DNA of 64,000 nt from Bacteroidota bacterium (GTDB taxonomy: Bacteria > Bacteroidota > Bacteroidia > AKYH767-A > 2013-40CM-41-45). The stretch lies in assembly GCA_016720935.1 (NCBI GenBank), contig JADKJP010000002.1:186001-250000 (forward strand). The letters are read 5' to 3'. Position 1 is the stretch's first letter. Every line of letters starts with the position of its first letter. Shown here one piece after another: positions 28,917 to 38,303 of the stretch. The notes beneath the pieces were generated by a model, which saw nothing but the letters and a program-made list of their open reading frames with translations, was not told the DNA's origin and ran no database searches. The translations under genes and the position numbers were made by a program.

Positions 28917-30551
28917 TTAGTGCCCGGCTGATACCTGCTGATCAAAATCCATACCCTGTGCCTTGAGAATTTTTTTCGTGCGTAATGCATGCCACACCAT
29001 ATAAACAAAGCAAATCAAAGGTACGACGTAGCTAAAATGAGTATAGCTAAGTCCGCCAATTCCTCCAGGGCTGATTTTATCGAAATCACAAATAACTCCC
29101 TGAGCAGGAGGAATGATCGCTCCACCAAGAATCATCATGATTAAAAATGCGGATCCCTGGCTGGTATATTTTCCGAGTCCGGCGATTGCCAGAGCAAAGA
29201 TGCAAGGCCACATGACTGAACAGCACAAACCACCACTGATGAAAGCAAATGTACTTACCTGTCCCTCGGTCAATAAACCAATCAACATGGCAATGGATCC
29301 AAATGCCGCCATCGTAAACAGCATGCGTGCAGGACGTTCATTCGCATAGAAAAATGCCGCAATCAAAAAGAGTACACAAATAATATAGATATAAAGATTT
29401 GTAACATCGTTTCCGCGGAGATAATTCACAAATAAAATAATCGCGAAAGCAATCAATGGAACTAGCACTGTGAGAATTTGCTTCGTTGATTTTTTCAAAT
29501 TGAATACGGCAACGGCTCCGGTCCATCGTCCAATCATCAGACTTCCCCAATAGAGAGAAATAAACTGTGAAATAAATTTCGCGTCCAGTCCGCCAAATTC
29601 AGGCTGACGCAACAATGCGCCCATATTGCTTTGAACGGTTACTTCCATTCCGACATACACGAAAATCGCGATCATGCCGAGTACGAGTTGAGGGTATTGC
29701 ATCGCGCCCCAGCCTTTCGGACTTTTTTGTGCCGCAAAAAGCGCGTAAAACAATAAACCAAGGATGATGACCAGCGAGCCCAGTACCAGAAATATTTTTT
29801 CATTTTCACCAAACATGGTATTGAAAAACAAAAGGACAATGGTAGGAACCGCGATCATGAAGAGTAAAGACATCGCCTTTGAACTGTTTTCAACATGCTC
29901 CTCAAGCCGGATAGTAGGAAGTTTTTTAGAAGTCAAAAAGAAAAAAGCGACAAGAAAAAATAAGCCGCCAAGGATCAGGTATACGGTTCGTATCGATTGA
30001 ATCGTGGCAGTGCCTTCATTGTTCAGATCTCCGAACAAAACATAACTTACTGCCAGTGGACCGAGTAATGTTCCCAGCGAATTTACACCTCCCGCGAAAT
30101 TTAATCGATGGGCTCCAGTTGCCGGATTCCCGAGTGCAATGGCGAAAGGCTGTGCTGCAGTTTGCTGTAACGAAAATCCGAGAGCAATGATAAAGAAACA
30201 AGTGAGTACCATTCCAAATGTCGCATGCTCCCCGGATGCGATAAATGCAAGTGATACAGCCCCGACAACAGACATGCTCAGTCCGATGATGATGCCGTTT
30301 TTATATCCGATTCTGTTGAGAATATCCACCCCGGAAATGGCAGAAAACAGATAAAGCAGGAGGGAACCGAAAAAGTATGCACCGTAGAAAGACGTATCAA
30401 TCAGCTGTGATTGAAATTGATCGAGATTAAAGTGAGACTTACAAAATGGAATAAATATTCCATTCGAAGCCGCCACGAATCCCCAGAAAAAGAATACAGT
30501 TACAAGTGTTGGCAGCGCCCCTTTGCTGATAGCCTGGTTGGTGTTTCCCAT
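28917..30551 (-). CDS. FHS-family sugar MFS transporter (FucP/GluP-like)
   Basis: The 544-residue protein has 12 hydrophobic segments and the N-terminal FHS signature TVFFFWGFVAASNGIFIPFCK, then QFQSQLIDTSFYGAYFFGSL, matching the fucose/glucose/galactose-proton symporters. It also has the characteristic QQTAAQPFAIALGNP region. Compared with the ~430-residue norm it is longer: there is extra length around residues 180-250, with a charged loop (SKKLPTIRLEEHVENSSKAMS). It probably imports hexoses such as glucose, galactose or fucose with protons. It sits alone between the PAS kinase and the receiver genes. Sugar specificity is not readable. Confidence 0.9.
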   Translation of the reverse strand: MGNTNQAISKGALPTLVTVFFFWGFVAASNGIFIPFCKSHFNLDQFQSQLIDTSFYGAYFFGSLLLYLFSAISGVDILNRIGYKNGIIIGLSMSVVGAVSLAFIASGEHATFGMVLTCFFIIALGFSLQQTAAQPFAIALGNPATGAHRLNFAGGVNSLGTLLGPLAVSYVLFGDLNNEGTATIQSIRTVYLILGGLFFLVAFFFLTSKKLPTIRLEEHVENSSKAMSLLFMIAVPTIVLLFFNTMFGENEKIFLVLGSLVIILGLLFYALFAAQKSPKGWGAMQYPQLVLGMIAIFVYVGMEVTVQSNMGALLRQPEFGGLDAKFISQFISLYWGSLMIGRWTGAVAVFNLKKSTKQILTVLVPLIAFAIILFVNYLRGNDVTNLYIYIICVLFLIAAFFYANERPARMLFTMAAFGSIAMLIGLLTEGQVSTFAFISGGLCCSVMWPCIFALAIAGLGKYTSQGSAFLIMMILGGAIIPPAQGVICDFDKISPGGIGGLSYTHFSYVVPLICFVYMVWHALRTKKILKAQGMDFDQQVSAGH

Positions 30552-30799
30552 TTTTGTTCTTCAGGTTAATGAATGTGAGATACCGGATGCTCATTTTCCG
30601 GAACGTTGTAAAATTAGAAGAATGGACAATTTGATTGGGTTTTCGTCAAATAGTTTTGAACAAGGGACGTTCAATTATGATGGAAGCAGATCTTCTTTAC
30701 AATCGGATAGGTGGAATTCCAAAATATTGAATAAATTTGAAGTACACTGGCCTGTTTCAGCGATAGTCTTTTGTTTTAGAATTTTTTAATTTCCTTTTT

Positions 30800-31291
30800 A
30801 TGCACGCTCTCAGAATTGTAGTGATTGAAGATGACCGGCAGAATGCTGAAATGATCAAAGATTTTATTCAGACAAATTATGCAAAAGCCGAACTCGCGCT
30901 GTATGCGACAGGAGAGGAGGCAATCAGTAATACAACCATCACACCTGATCTTTTTATTATTGATTACAATCTGGATTCTGTGAACCCAAATGCACTGGAT
31001 GGAATTCAAATCATGATGAAACTTCGCGATGAACACGATGCTCCGGTGATTTTTCTGAGTTCACAGGAAAATGCAACCATTGCCGCCAACGCGATCATGT
31101 ATGGCGCGGATGATTATGTGGCGAAAAATAATCAGGACTCATTCAATCGTCTGGGAATCGCTATCCACAATGTATTGCACAATATTTATCTGCAAAGGGA
31201 TATCGTTAAACAAAGACGCTTCATCGGAATCGTTGTATTTTTAATGCTCACACTTCTTTCCGGATTTTTACTGACGCGTCTCATGTCCTGA
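30800..31291 (+). CDS. Response-regulator receiver protein with C-terminal membrane helix
   Basis: The 163-residue protein is a complete CheY-type receiver: acidic pocket E10/D11/D12, phospho-acceptor D55 in FIIDYNLDS, switch S87 in FLSS and invariant K109 in VAKNN. There is no DNA-binding or enzymatic output domain. Instead residues about 141-159 (FIGIVVFLMLTLLSGFLL) form one hydrophobic helix after a basic stretch (KQRR), so the receiver is probably tethered to the inner membrane facing the cytoplasm. A paralogue at 32089 has exactly the same length and layout. Partner kinase is not known. A TAAATTTG element at 30732-30739 may be its promoter. Confidence 0.88.
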   Translation: MHALRIVVIEDDRQNAEMIKDFIQTNYAKAELALYATGEEAISNTTITPDLFIIDYNLDSVNPNALDGIQIMMKLRDEHDAPVIFLSSQENATIAANAIMYGADDYVAKNNQDSFNRLGIAIHNVLHNIYLQRDIVKQRRFIGIVVFLMLTLLSGFLLTRLMS

Positions 31292-31427
31292 CAAGACTTT
31301 ATAAAAGTAAGAGACATTATCGGACTTAAAATTTTAAACACAAGTTGCCTTATTAGTAGTAGCATATCCTCAACTTAGTAAGGCCCACTTTGATGAAATT
31401 CAAAATTTCAGAAGCGGACACAATGTT

Positions 31428-31874
31428 TTGTATTACCATGTTGTTCAACCACATTTCACTTTCGATTTTCCTATAGAAGAAATTCCTGAAAACATTTTTA
31501 TATCGGAAGTAATTTCAAAAGCACAGGAAGACAGGAAATTTTCATTTGTGCTTCGAAGCGTGGTCATCAACAAAGATGCATTCAGCAATCAGTACCATGT
31601 CTTTCTAGTACCGGATGAGGGTTTTAGCTCACTGATAAAGCTGTATGAAATATTTTATAGCGATACTTTTAAAGAAAATCACCGATTCGATATAGATTTC
31701 ATTCCGCATCTTGGAATTGAAAATTCAACCGATAAGGATTCTGTAAAAACATGGGTTGATGAATGGAACTCAAAAGATTTTTCCGTCAAAGGACAAATCT
31801 CAGCCCTTACCATCGTCCATTATGAAGACGGAAAAGTTGAAAACATACTCGATATCCTGCTGAATGAAGGGTAG
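31428..31874 (+). CDS. 2'-5' RNA ligase/2H phosphoesterase-like protein with damaged start
   Basis: The frame carries both H-motifs of the 2H phosphoesterase superfamily: QPHFTFDFP (HxT) and DFIPHLGIENS (HxG, a variant of HxT). These proteins act on 2'-5' or cyclic phosphodiester bonds. TTG 31428 is the only usable start codon, but protein homology seems to begin upstream: in the same frame 31338-31427 reads a convincing VALLVVAYPQLSKAHFDEIQ, with a stop at 31335-31337 and no ATG, GTG or TTG. The first codons may be lost through a mutation or indel, so the 148-residue product may be truncated or the reading slightly wrong. It sits between the two membrane receivers. Confidence 0.6.
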   Translation: MYYHVVQPHFTFDFPIEEIPENIFISEVISKAQEDRKFSFVLRSVVINKDAFSNQYHVFLVPDEGFSSLIKLYEIFYSDTFKENHRFDIDFIPHLGIENSTDKDSVKTWVDEWNSKDFSVKGQISALTIVHYEDGKVENILDILLNEG

Positions 31875-32088
31875 GAATTGCACTTGAATTGCATAGGGCT
31901 GGTAAACAATGAATTGGGTCGTTTTAAAGGAGAAAATTCAGGCTTGTAAAGGGGGATACGAGAGCATCGAAACGGTTTCTGAAATATTCCGATAGTCCAT
32001 TCAATGAAGAAAAAATTCTTAAATTTGGAATTCCCCTCCCGATTAAATTCCACAAACAAATCCTGTTCAACATTTATAAACTATTGCA

Positions 32089-32580
32089 ATGAGTACATTA
32101 CGTTTCGTTCTGATTGAAGACAGCCTCGCTACAGCTGAAATGATTAAGGATTTTTTAAACATGACTTTTCCGGATTCTGATGTATTGATTTATACAACCG
32201 GTGAGGAAGCGATTCAAAAGATTAATATCAAACCCGATCTTTTCATCATCGATTACAATCTGGATTCTGTAAATCCAAAAGCTTTGAGAGGTATTCAGAT
32301 CATGATGAAACTTCGCAATGAATACAAAGCTCCAGTTATTTTCCTTAGTTCTGAAGACAGCGAAACGCTTGCAGCGAATACACTCAAAGCAGGTGCCGAT
32401 GATTACGTGACAAAAAATAGTCACGATTCATTCAGCCGTCTGGAAATTTCAATCCGGAATATTCTAAACAGTACTCATCTCAAAGAAGAAGTTGCACGAC
32501 ACAGAAGGTTTATTGGTATCCTGGTAACGGTATTGGTAGTTCTTGTAGCGATTGTTCTTTACATGCGAACGCTGTCCTGA
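32089..32580 (+). CDS. Second response-regulator receiver with C-terminal membrane helix
   Basis: The 163-residue protein is a paralogue of the one at 30800, with identical length and extensive identity (DLFIIDYNLDSVNP, GIQIMMKLR, APVIFLSS). It has E10/D11 acidic residues, D55, S87 and K109, but position 12 is Ser instead of Asp, which may weaken metal binding. Residues about 141-160 (FIGILVTVLVVLVAIVLYMR) form the membrane helix. It has no output domain. It is a tandem duplication of the neighbouring receiver, separated by about 800 bp that carry the 2H phosphoesterase. Its partner is unknown. Confidence 0.88.
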   Translation: MSTLRFVLIEDSLATAEMIKDFLNMTFPDSDVLIYTTGEEAIQKINIKPDLFIIDYNLDSVNPKALRGIQIMMKLRNEYKAPVIFLSSEDSETLAANTLKAGADDYVTKNSHDSFSRLEISIRNILNSTHLKEEVARHRRFIGILVTVLVVLVAIVLYMRTLS

Positions 32581-32589
32581 GGAAACAGT

Positions 32590-33122
32590 TTATTTTCCCT
32601 TCTTAATTATTTTTACAATCAGCAAAAGAATCAATCCGGGTATCCACACCCAGATAAATTCGCTTTTGAATACTTCCCAGCCTCGCGAAGTAAAAAAACC
32701 ACCAACACTTATTGGTGCCACACGAATCGGATGAAATGGGAAGAAGTATCGCTCATTTGTGAATGGCGCAAAAAGCGCGACACCGAGACCACCATTGGTG
32801 AGCATGTCAAGTAAAGGATGCGAGAGTGTTGCCAGAAAAAAATAGAACAATAAAGAGAAGTAATTCTTTGTAAAAGGCTTTTCGCGTTTATAAAATACGG
32901 AAACAACAATGAATGCGAGCAGCAGGGAGAATGATATGGAATGGGTGATTCCACGATGACCCCAGAGTGAATCGTAAGGAACACCATAATGAAATCCGAT
33001 TGCGTCAAGATCCGGAATAGCAGCGCAGATAGCTCCAAGAAAAATTAATTTTAATAAGTTTCCCCTTTCGTTGTTTTTCCAAGTACATAAGCCGCGAAGG
33101 CATGACTAAATGCTGATGGCAT
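32590..33122 (-). pseudogene. Frameshifted metal-dependent hydrolase, YdjM-like membrane protein
   Basis: Two minus-strand frames together give one protein of the YdjM/LexA-binding metal-dependent hydrolase family. Frame one from ATG 33122 reads MPSAFSHAFAAYVLGK through codon GGG. Frame two (from 33060) continues LLKLIFLGAICAAIPDLDA, then GHRGITHS and ATLSHPLLDMLTNG, with the family's membrane segments. A net one-base deletion at 33059-33065 (GTTTCCCC on the plus strand) would be repaired by one extra T. The last base of the receiver gene is 9 bp from the stop. Either the gene is a recent pseudogene or a homopolymer error is present. Confidence 0.75.
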
Positions 33123-33231
33123 GGATGTTCGAATGAAGAATATTGAAAATATTAGAAACTTAAAGATAAGTCAATTTCGATTAGTTCTATGAATATTGTA
33201 TCCAATTGAAATTGCCGAACCCTTCCGGCAT

Positions 33232-33261
33232 TTGAAAACTCAAATCTTAAATTTATATTTG
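33232..33261 (+). promoter_or_regulatory. Bacteroidota promoter for the DUF1801 gene
   Basis: TTG at 33232-33234 is followed, 19 bp later, by TATATTTG at 33254-33261, an excellent match to the -33/-7 consensus TTG/TAnnTTTG. It lies 17 bp before ATG 33279. Confidence 0.6.
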
Positions 33262-33278
33262 ATCAAATAAAAAAAATT

Positions 33279-33668
33279 ATGCCCCTCAGTACGGAAGTAA
33301 AAGCGGAAATATTAAAGAAACTGAAATCCGCGCTCAGGAAATGTTCCCCACCCATGGTAATTTCTAAGGAGACTGAAGAAAGTATGGAGCTGATGGGAAA
33401 CAAACCGGTGCCTTATGGGTATGACAAGAAAATTGTACCCGGAATGTATTTTTCGAGCTTCGTTGCAAGAAAAGACATGGTCAGTTTTTACTTTTTCCCA
33501 ATGTACATGCATGCAGAATTTAACGACATCATACCTACCATGATCAAGACCCTTAAAGGGAAAACCTGTTTTAATATCAAGAAGCCCGAACAAATCGATG
33601 AAAAGGAACTGGCGGCATTGCTGAAAAAAGGAGTAGCCGCCTGGAAGAAAATGGGCTATATGAAATGA
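33279..33668 (+). CDS. DUF1801 domain protein, YdhG-like
   Basis: The 129-residue small soluble protein has a C-terminal helical section CFNIKKPEQIDEKELAALLKKG and a preceding VSFYFFPMYMHAEFNDIIPTMI, the usual pattern of DUF1801. Some members of this fold are frataxin-like iron-binding proteins. No catalytic residues are recognised. It has its own strong promoter and is transcribed alone, convergent with the adenosine deaminase gene. Function is unknown. Confidence 0.75.
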   Translation: MPLSTEVKAEILKKLKSALRKCSPPMVISKETEESMELMGNKPVPYGYDKKIVPGMYFSSFVARKDMVSFYFFPMYMHAEFNDIIPTMIKTLKGKTCFNIKKPEQIDEKELAALLKKGVAAWKKMGYMK

Positions 33669-33732
33669 GAGGATGAAGGGATCAGTGTTTGTACTTTGAA
33701 TCTTCATTCGTCAGCAATATCAAACTCAATGT

Positions 33733-35262
33733 TCAGTTTTTCTTTGCATCCTCGTTTAATTCACGGATAAACAGATTCCATTTCTCTTTCCATTTTTCCA
33801 TTGTCACGGTTTTCTCAACTTCCCCGAGTGAACTGTATTTAATGGAATTGATGGCCAGCATTTTTAGATCCGCGAGATCCAGATCCCAGGCCATAAAGGC
33901 TTCATAGAAATCATAGGAGAAAGTATAGCCCATCATTCCCGGGTCATCAGGATTTAATGTTACCGGCAAACCACTCCTGATCCAATTCACTGCCGGATGA
34001 TTTCTTAAATCCGAAACATAACCAAGTACCTGATTACTCACGGGACAAACTTCAATGGCTATTCTTTTGTCCCTAACTCGTTCCATCAAACGGGGATGTT
34101 TGATCAAGGCGAGACCATGGCCAATACGTTTGCTTTTCAACATCAGCGCGTCTACGATGTCTGAATTATTCGTCCAGTTGCTTTCGCCGGCATGAAAATA
34201 ATACGGAAGACTGACGCCGCGTTTTCGGGCTTCTTTCTCTATGGAAATAAACTGGTCAACACAGGTACTCAGATCAGGCAATGCATCTTCCTCTCCAACC
34301 AGATCAAAACCTGCTATCCATTGAGGATATTTTTCCCTTAATCGAAGTGCTTCCTGCAAGGATGCTGTAAGTTCCGGTCCGCCATTTTGTTTCATTCGGG
34401 TAAAAATGAAGCGCACCTGAAAATCCCTGTGCTTATCCCTTATCTGATTCACAAAATTCTGATACATAAAAATAGCTGTATCCGGCCCTTTTCCCTGCTG
34501 ATCATAACCACAAGGTCCTCCCAGGAATGAACGCAGTTCCAGCAATTGAACATTTTCATCCGCTATCACCATTAATTCTCTTCGGTTCCATTCTGAGTAT
34601 ACGGCTTCATATGACTGCAAACCATCGATCCTTGAAAAACATTTTTCAAATTCAGCCCAGATGTCGGGTTTGTCCAGATCTTCTGTACCAAGTGTAATGC
34701 TTTCATACAGTTCTTTGTCAAACCTTGTCGCATCACCCGAAGCCGCACGAAGTGCAGCAATGGATTTCCAGTCCGTTGATGGTGGTGATGAAAAAAAACG
34801 CATCGCGCCATTCACTTCTTTTGTTGTGTCTTTGCCTGTGTTGAGATAACAATTTGGAAGATATGTAGCGTATTGAATGAGCCAATGAAAATCTCCAATC
34901 GCACCGGGATGCGCATGCAGGACTGCCCCTTTGGGCATCTTTTTAAAAATGGGAAGAAGGGGAGAAGCGTCAATGAGAGGTTTAACTGTCAGAAAATTAT
35001 GGGCAGGAGGAAATTGCGAACCGGTTCTTTTTATTTCTTCTGCTTTTAATTTAAACAAATATGCTTCCGCGCTATCTTCTTCAACGGAGAAGTTAATCCG
35101 GTAAGATAATTTCATACTCTCTTCCGATCGCATCAAACCAAGACGGCTGGAATTATATTCTTCTGTAGATTTGATTTGCGCAAATGAGCTGGAATAAATA
35201 TTCAAGACAATAAAGACACAAAGAATGGTGGGGCGAATGAACAGTAAATTGAAATATTTCAT
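33733..35262 (-). CDS. Exported adenosine deaminase-like (ADGF/CECR1-type) enzyme
   Basis: The 509-residue protein has an N-terminal signal sequence (residues about 10-29). Catalytic motifs of adenosine deaminases are complete: zinc ligands HAH in LHAHPGAI (116-118), HAGES (third zinc His), IGHGL, and the aspartate motif NPDDPGMMG that activates water. Extra N-terminal ~100 residues and a long size match the growth-factor type (ADGF/ADA2) enzymes rather than the short cytoplasmic Add. It should deaminate adenosine to inosine outside the cytoplasm. The start at 35262 gives the most complete signal peptide. There is no T9SS domain, so periplasmic or Sec-exported. Confidence 0.88.
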   Translation of the reverse strand: MKYFNLLFIRPTILCVFIVLNIYSSSFAQIKSTEEYNSSRLGLMRSEESMKLSYRINFSVEEDSAEAYLFKLKAEEIKRTGSQFPPAHNFLTVKPLIDASPLLPIFKKMPKGAVLHAHPGAIGDFHWLIQYATYLPNCYLNTGKDTTKEVNGAMRFFSSPPSTDWKSIAALRAASGDATRFDKELYESITLGTEDLDKPDIWAEFEKCFSRIDGLQSYEAVYSEWNRRELMVIADENVQLLELRSFLGGPCGYDQQGKGPDTAIFMYQNFVNQIRDKHRDFQVRFIFTRMKQNGGPELTASLQEALRLREKYPQWIAGFDLVGEEDALPDLSTCVDQFISIEKEARKRGVSLPYYFHAGESNWTNNSDIVDALMLKSKRIGHGLALIKHPRLMERVRDKRIAIEVCPVSNQVLGYVSDLRNHPAVNWIRSGLPVTLNPDDPGMMGYTFSYDFYEAFMAWDLDLADLKMLAINSIKYSSLGEVEKTVTMEKWKEKWNLFIRELNEDAKKN

Positions 35263-35430
35263 GGGGGCAAATGTATTCTATTTTCTTGATGAGGTTAACG
35301 ATTTCTGTACAGTTTATCGACGATAGGCTATTCCAATTTTTGAGAAATCCTGCACAAATTACCAGAATCAATCATTCAGGTATTTTTGTTGTCTATCAAT
35401 GACCTGAGGAGAATTCCATTTACAAAAATT

Positions 35431-35748
35431 TCAACAAATCTTCTTTTTTCTTTCCCATTCTTGTGGATTGTTTTTTATATAACTGGAGATACAATCAAAT
35501 TCAAATTGTGAACGTATTACATGATCATGAAATCGTGCTTGCCATCCAAATCGTGAGACATCCTTTCTGGACAACCTTGACACCGCTGATTTAAAAGACC
35601 CCACCATCGCTGAAATTGTATTTTTACCCTGATTTCGAAATCGTTCTTTCCCTGGATTTATTGTAAAATTATTTCTTGAGGCATTTTGATCTTCAATTGA
35701 ATATTGATCAGATGGCCATTCACCCGGGGGGAAGAAAAGGCCGGGAAA
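35431..35748 (-). pseudogene. C-terminal remnant of a Y1 REP-associated transposase
   Basis: The minus-strand frame reads TISAMVGSFKSAVSRLSRKD, then FGWQARFHDHVIRS, then CISSYIKNNPQEWERKKK before the stop at 35431-35433. This matches the C-terminus of large Bacteroidota Y1/IS200-like transposases (IIGSYKSAV...W.RFHDHIIR...Y.NNP..W). The HUH active site and N-terminus are missing: the frame meets stop codons around 35749-35757 and the low-complexity block follows. It is therefore a truncated transposase gene, lost by decay or by assembly failure. Confidence 0.75.
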
Positions 35749-35769
35749 TTAAATTTAATTAATTGTTTT

Positions 35770-36100
<331 letters not shown>

Positions 36101-36182
36101 AAAAATTTTTTTAATTTGTTGCCATAAGATATAATTTTCATCAAACATCTTATGAATGATATAAAACCACAACCTCATAAAA

Positions 36183-36220
36183 GCAAAAAAATTCCGAAAC
36201 CATTTTAAGGTTCCGGAATT
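36183..36220 (-). terminator. Rho-independent terminator
   Basis: On the minus strand, stem AATTCCGGAACC (loop TTAAAAT) GGTTTCGGAATT, with one G-T pair, is followed by seven T. It lies 46-83 bp beyond the stop of the gene at 36266. Confidence 0.85.
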
Positions 36221-36265
36221 CACTCTGGTTAAACGAAACGTGCCTGGAAAGTTTTCTTTAAAATG

Positions 36266-37981
36266 TTAGCTGTCAAAAGACAGTTTTTCTTTCAAATTAT
36301 CCTTCGTGGATATCGCGTTTTTACTCACCGCGAATTTAAACACACAGTTACTTCGCGCATTGGAGTATTTCTCTTTAAACTCATCAGGTTTAATGACAGC
36401 AAGTCGTCCATCCGGTAAAACAGCCCAGACTAAATTTTTCGAGGTCGGATCAAATCGAAAATTCTTCTGACCCTGGTATGAATAGGTATAAACTGTATTC
36501 TTTGTTTTGTCCGCCAGGTAAACCGCTGCTAGTTCCAGCTTCTTTCCGTCCTGGTCCACAAATTGCGCATACACAGTTCTTCCTTTTGGCATGCTAAGTG
36601 GCCGGTCGCAATTCCAGATACCAAATCCATCAATCTGAAACTGACGAACAACGTATGACGATGTGGAAACACTGGTTACTGTGTATCTGCCGTTTTCCGC
36701 GAAGTATTTTGTTGTGTCTTGTTTGAATTTTTCGAAAGCGATACGATCGCCTTCATACCGGTCTTTTTGCATCGACTGGAAAGAACCGATTTTGCTTTTG
36801 AATCTTTTTCGATTGACCTCAGTGGGGAATTTAGGGACAATATTTATGGAAACAGATGATTGTTCATCGTACAAAGTAAGCCTGAATAAATCCGGTTCCG
36901 GGGTTTCTTCAATGGAAAAATTATTCCATGTGCGTGGCTGCAGTCGTTTTACAGAATCATTCACCGGTTTGTAAAACAATTTTTGGTGTATCTCTTTCGC
37001 GTCTTCACCCAGGTAAGCCCAGGAAGTCGACCCGATCAACTTCAATTCAGGTACCGATTTGTTCAGAGATGTAATCCGGAATACAAAGTGATCCGGTTCT
37101 TTCTTTTTCTCCCAGAAGAAATTTCTTTTCGCCACGGGGTATTCAGAACAAATCAGTCGGGTTGGATATTTGTTCGCGTTAAAAGCGAATTTCTTTTCAG
37201 TCGAATCCCTTAATTTATTCATCTGCTGCCAGCTGCTTCTTCCATCTTGCTGTGTAATCACATTATCCTTCCCTTTATTCACCCATTTATTTTTGGACGA
37301 ATCAAAGTAATACAGATTAAAATCTTTTGAATCTTTCATGGAGGCGAGCATGACATTTATTTTACTCGCGGGATTTACATACAATCGCTCATTGTTTTTA
37401 GAGGCTGTAAGCTCGATCATTCCGGCAGATTCAAGTTGAGCGGAATCGCCATCCAGATAATTCATCGGGATTCCACTCAGGAAGATATCCAGGTAATTAT
37501 AATATTCCCTGAATTTCACGTCCACATCTCCCTCAACAATTTTCCCGTTCTTGTCCAGGAAGGCCCTTGGAGGAATCTGAATGCTTGAATTGTGTTTCGT
37601 GGTAAGAATTTGCCCGACATTCGCATTCACTACTGATTTTTGTAATTCAGTATTTATAGTCGGAAATGGAGGATGAACGCCTGCCGGGAAAACAGGGTCG
37701 GTGATGCGATCAGTAAACGCGTGAGGTAAAAGTAAATCCTTAAAATCCGGATCAGCATCCGCATTCCTTTCAGACAGCACAAAATCTGACGAATCGATAG
37801 CATGCGCATGTTCTGCTGTACCGGAGCTACTTTGCATCTCACTATTTAATTCCTTCAACCCGGAATTTCGAAAATGCAGAAACAAATAAATCCCGGATCC
37901 TAAAATCATACTACCCACTGTCAATACTACAATTGTTTTCGCGACCTGATTCGGCTGGCGAATTGGTTTGTTCGGAATCAT
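36266..37981 (-). CDS. Membrane-anchored hypothetical envelope protein
   Basis: The 571-residue protein has a single N-terminal transmembrane segment (VAKTIVVLTVGSMILGSGIY, about 13-35) and a large exported, mostly beta-rich domain. Residues about 110-260 (SSIQIPPRAFLDKNGK, GDVDVKFREYYNYLDIFLSG, GMIELTASKNNERL) resemble DUF4382/Ig-like surface proteins of Bacteroidota where such 'PPRAFLD' segments recur. No enzyme motif is visible. It is followed by a strong terminator and is transcribed alone. Function unknown. Confidence 0.6.
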   Translation of the reverse strand: MIPNKPIRQPNQVAKTIVVLTVGSMILGSGIYLFLHFRNSGLKELNSEMQSSSGTAEHAHAIDSSDFVLSERNADADPDFKDLLLPHAFTDRITDPVFPAGVHPPFPTINTELQKSVVNANVGQILTTKHNSSIQIPPRAFLDKNGKIVEGDVDVKFREYYNYLDIFLSGIPMNYLDGDSAQLESAGMIELTASKNNERLYVNPASKINVMLASMKDSKDFNLYYFDSSKNKWVNKGKDNVITQQDGRSSWQQMNKLRDSTEKKFAFNANKYPTRLICSEYPVAKRNFFWEKKKEPDHFVFRITSLNKSVPELKLIGSTSWAYLGEDAKEIHQKLFYKPVNDSVKRLQPRTWNNFSIEETPEPDLFRLTLYDEQSSVSINIVPKFPTEVNRKRFKSKIGSFQSMQKDRYEGDRIAFEKFKQDTTKYFAENGRYTVTSVSTSSYVVRQFQIDGFGIWNCDRPLSMPKGRTVYAQFVDQDGKKLELAAVYLADKTKNTVYTYSYQGQKNFRFDPTSKNLVWAVLPDGRLAVIKPDEFKEKYSNARSNCVFKFAVSKNAISTKDNLKEKLSFDS

Positions 37982-38303
37982 GGTGACCTCCCTTTTTTAG
38001 AAATAGATAAATAATTGGAATAGGAAGTAAGCGTGAATCCATTCTCCGCGAATTGAAAAAGAAAAACTAAAATCGTTCCGGGAAATCTTCTATTGCTTGT
38101 TAACGATCCTTAAGATGCAAATATTTTGATGCCCAATTAATTTTTTATTGGTCCCTGGAAAAATGAACGGTTCAATTTTACAAATAGGAAAGGAAAGCAA
38201 GATCAGGAGCCGTGCTTAAAAATATTTATTTTCTATTTCCGGATACCTGCAGGAAAACACGATGTAAGACTATCCGGTGACACTGCGAAGTTCGGGTACA
38301 CCA
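37982..38303. other. Intergenic spacer, nothing recognised
   Basis: AT-rich spacer between two minus-strand genes. A CCAAT...ATTGG inverted repeat around 38130-38148 is short and unconvincing. No coding signal on either strand. Confidence 0.5.

Noticed and set aside
29700..29725. GCGCCCCAGCCTTTCGG inside the sugar permease, similar to the REP arm
   Set aside because: Only about ten matching bases within a coding sequence, no palindrome; chance similarity is likely.
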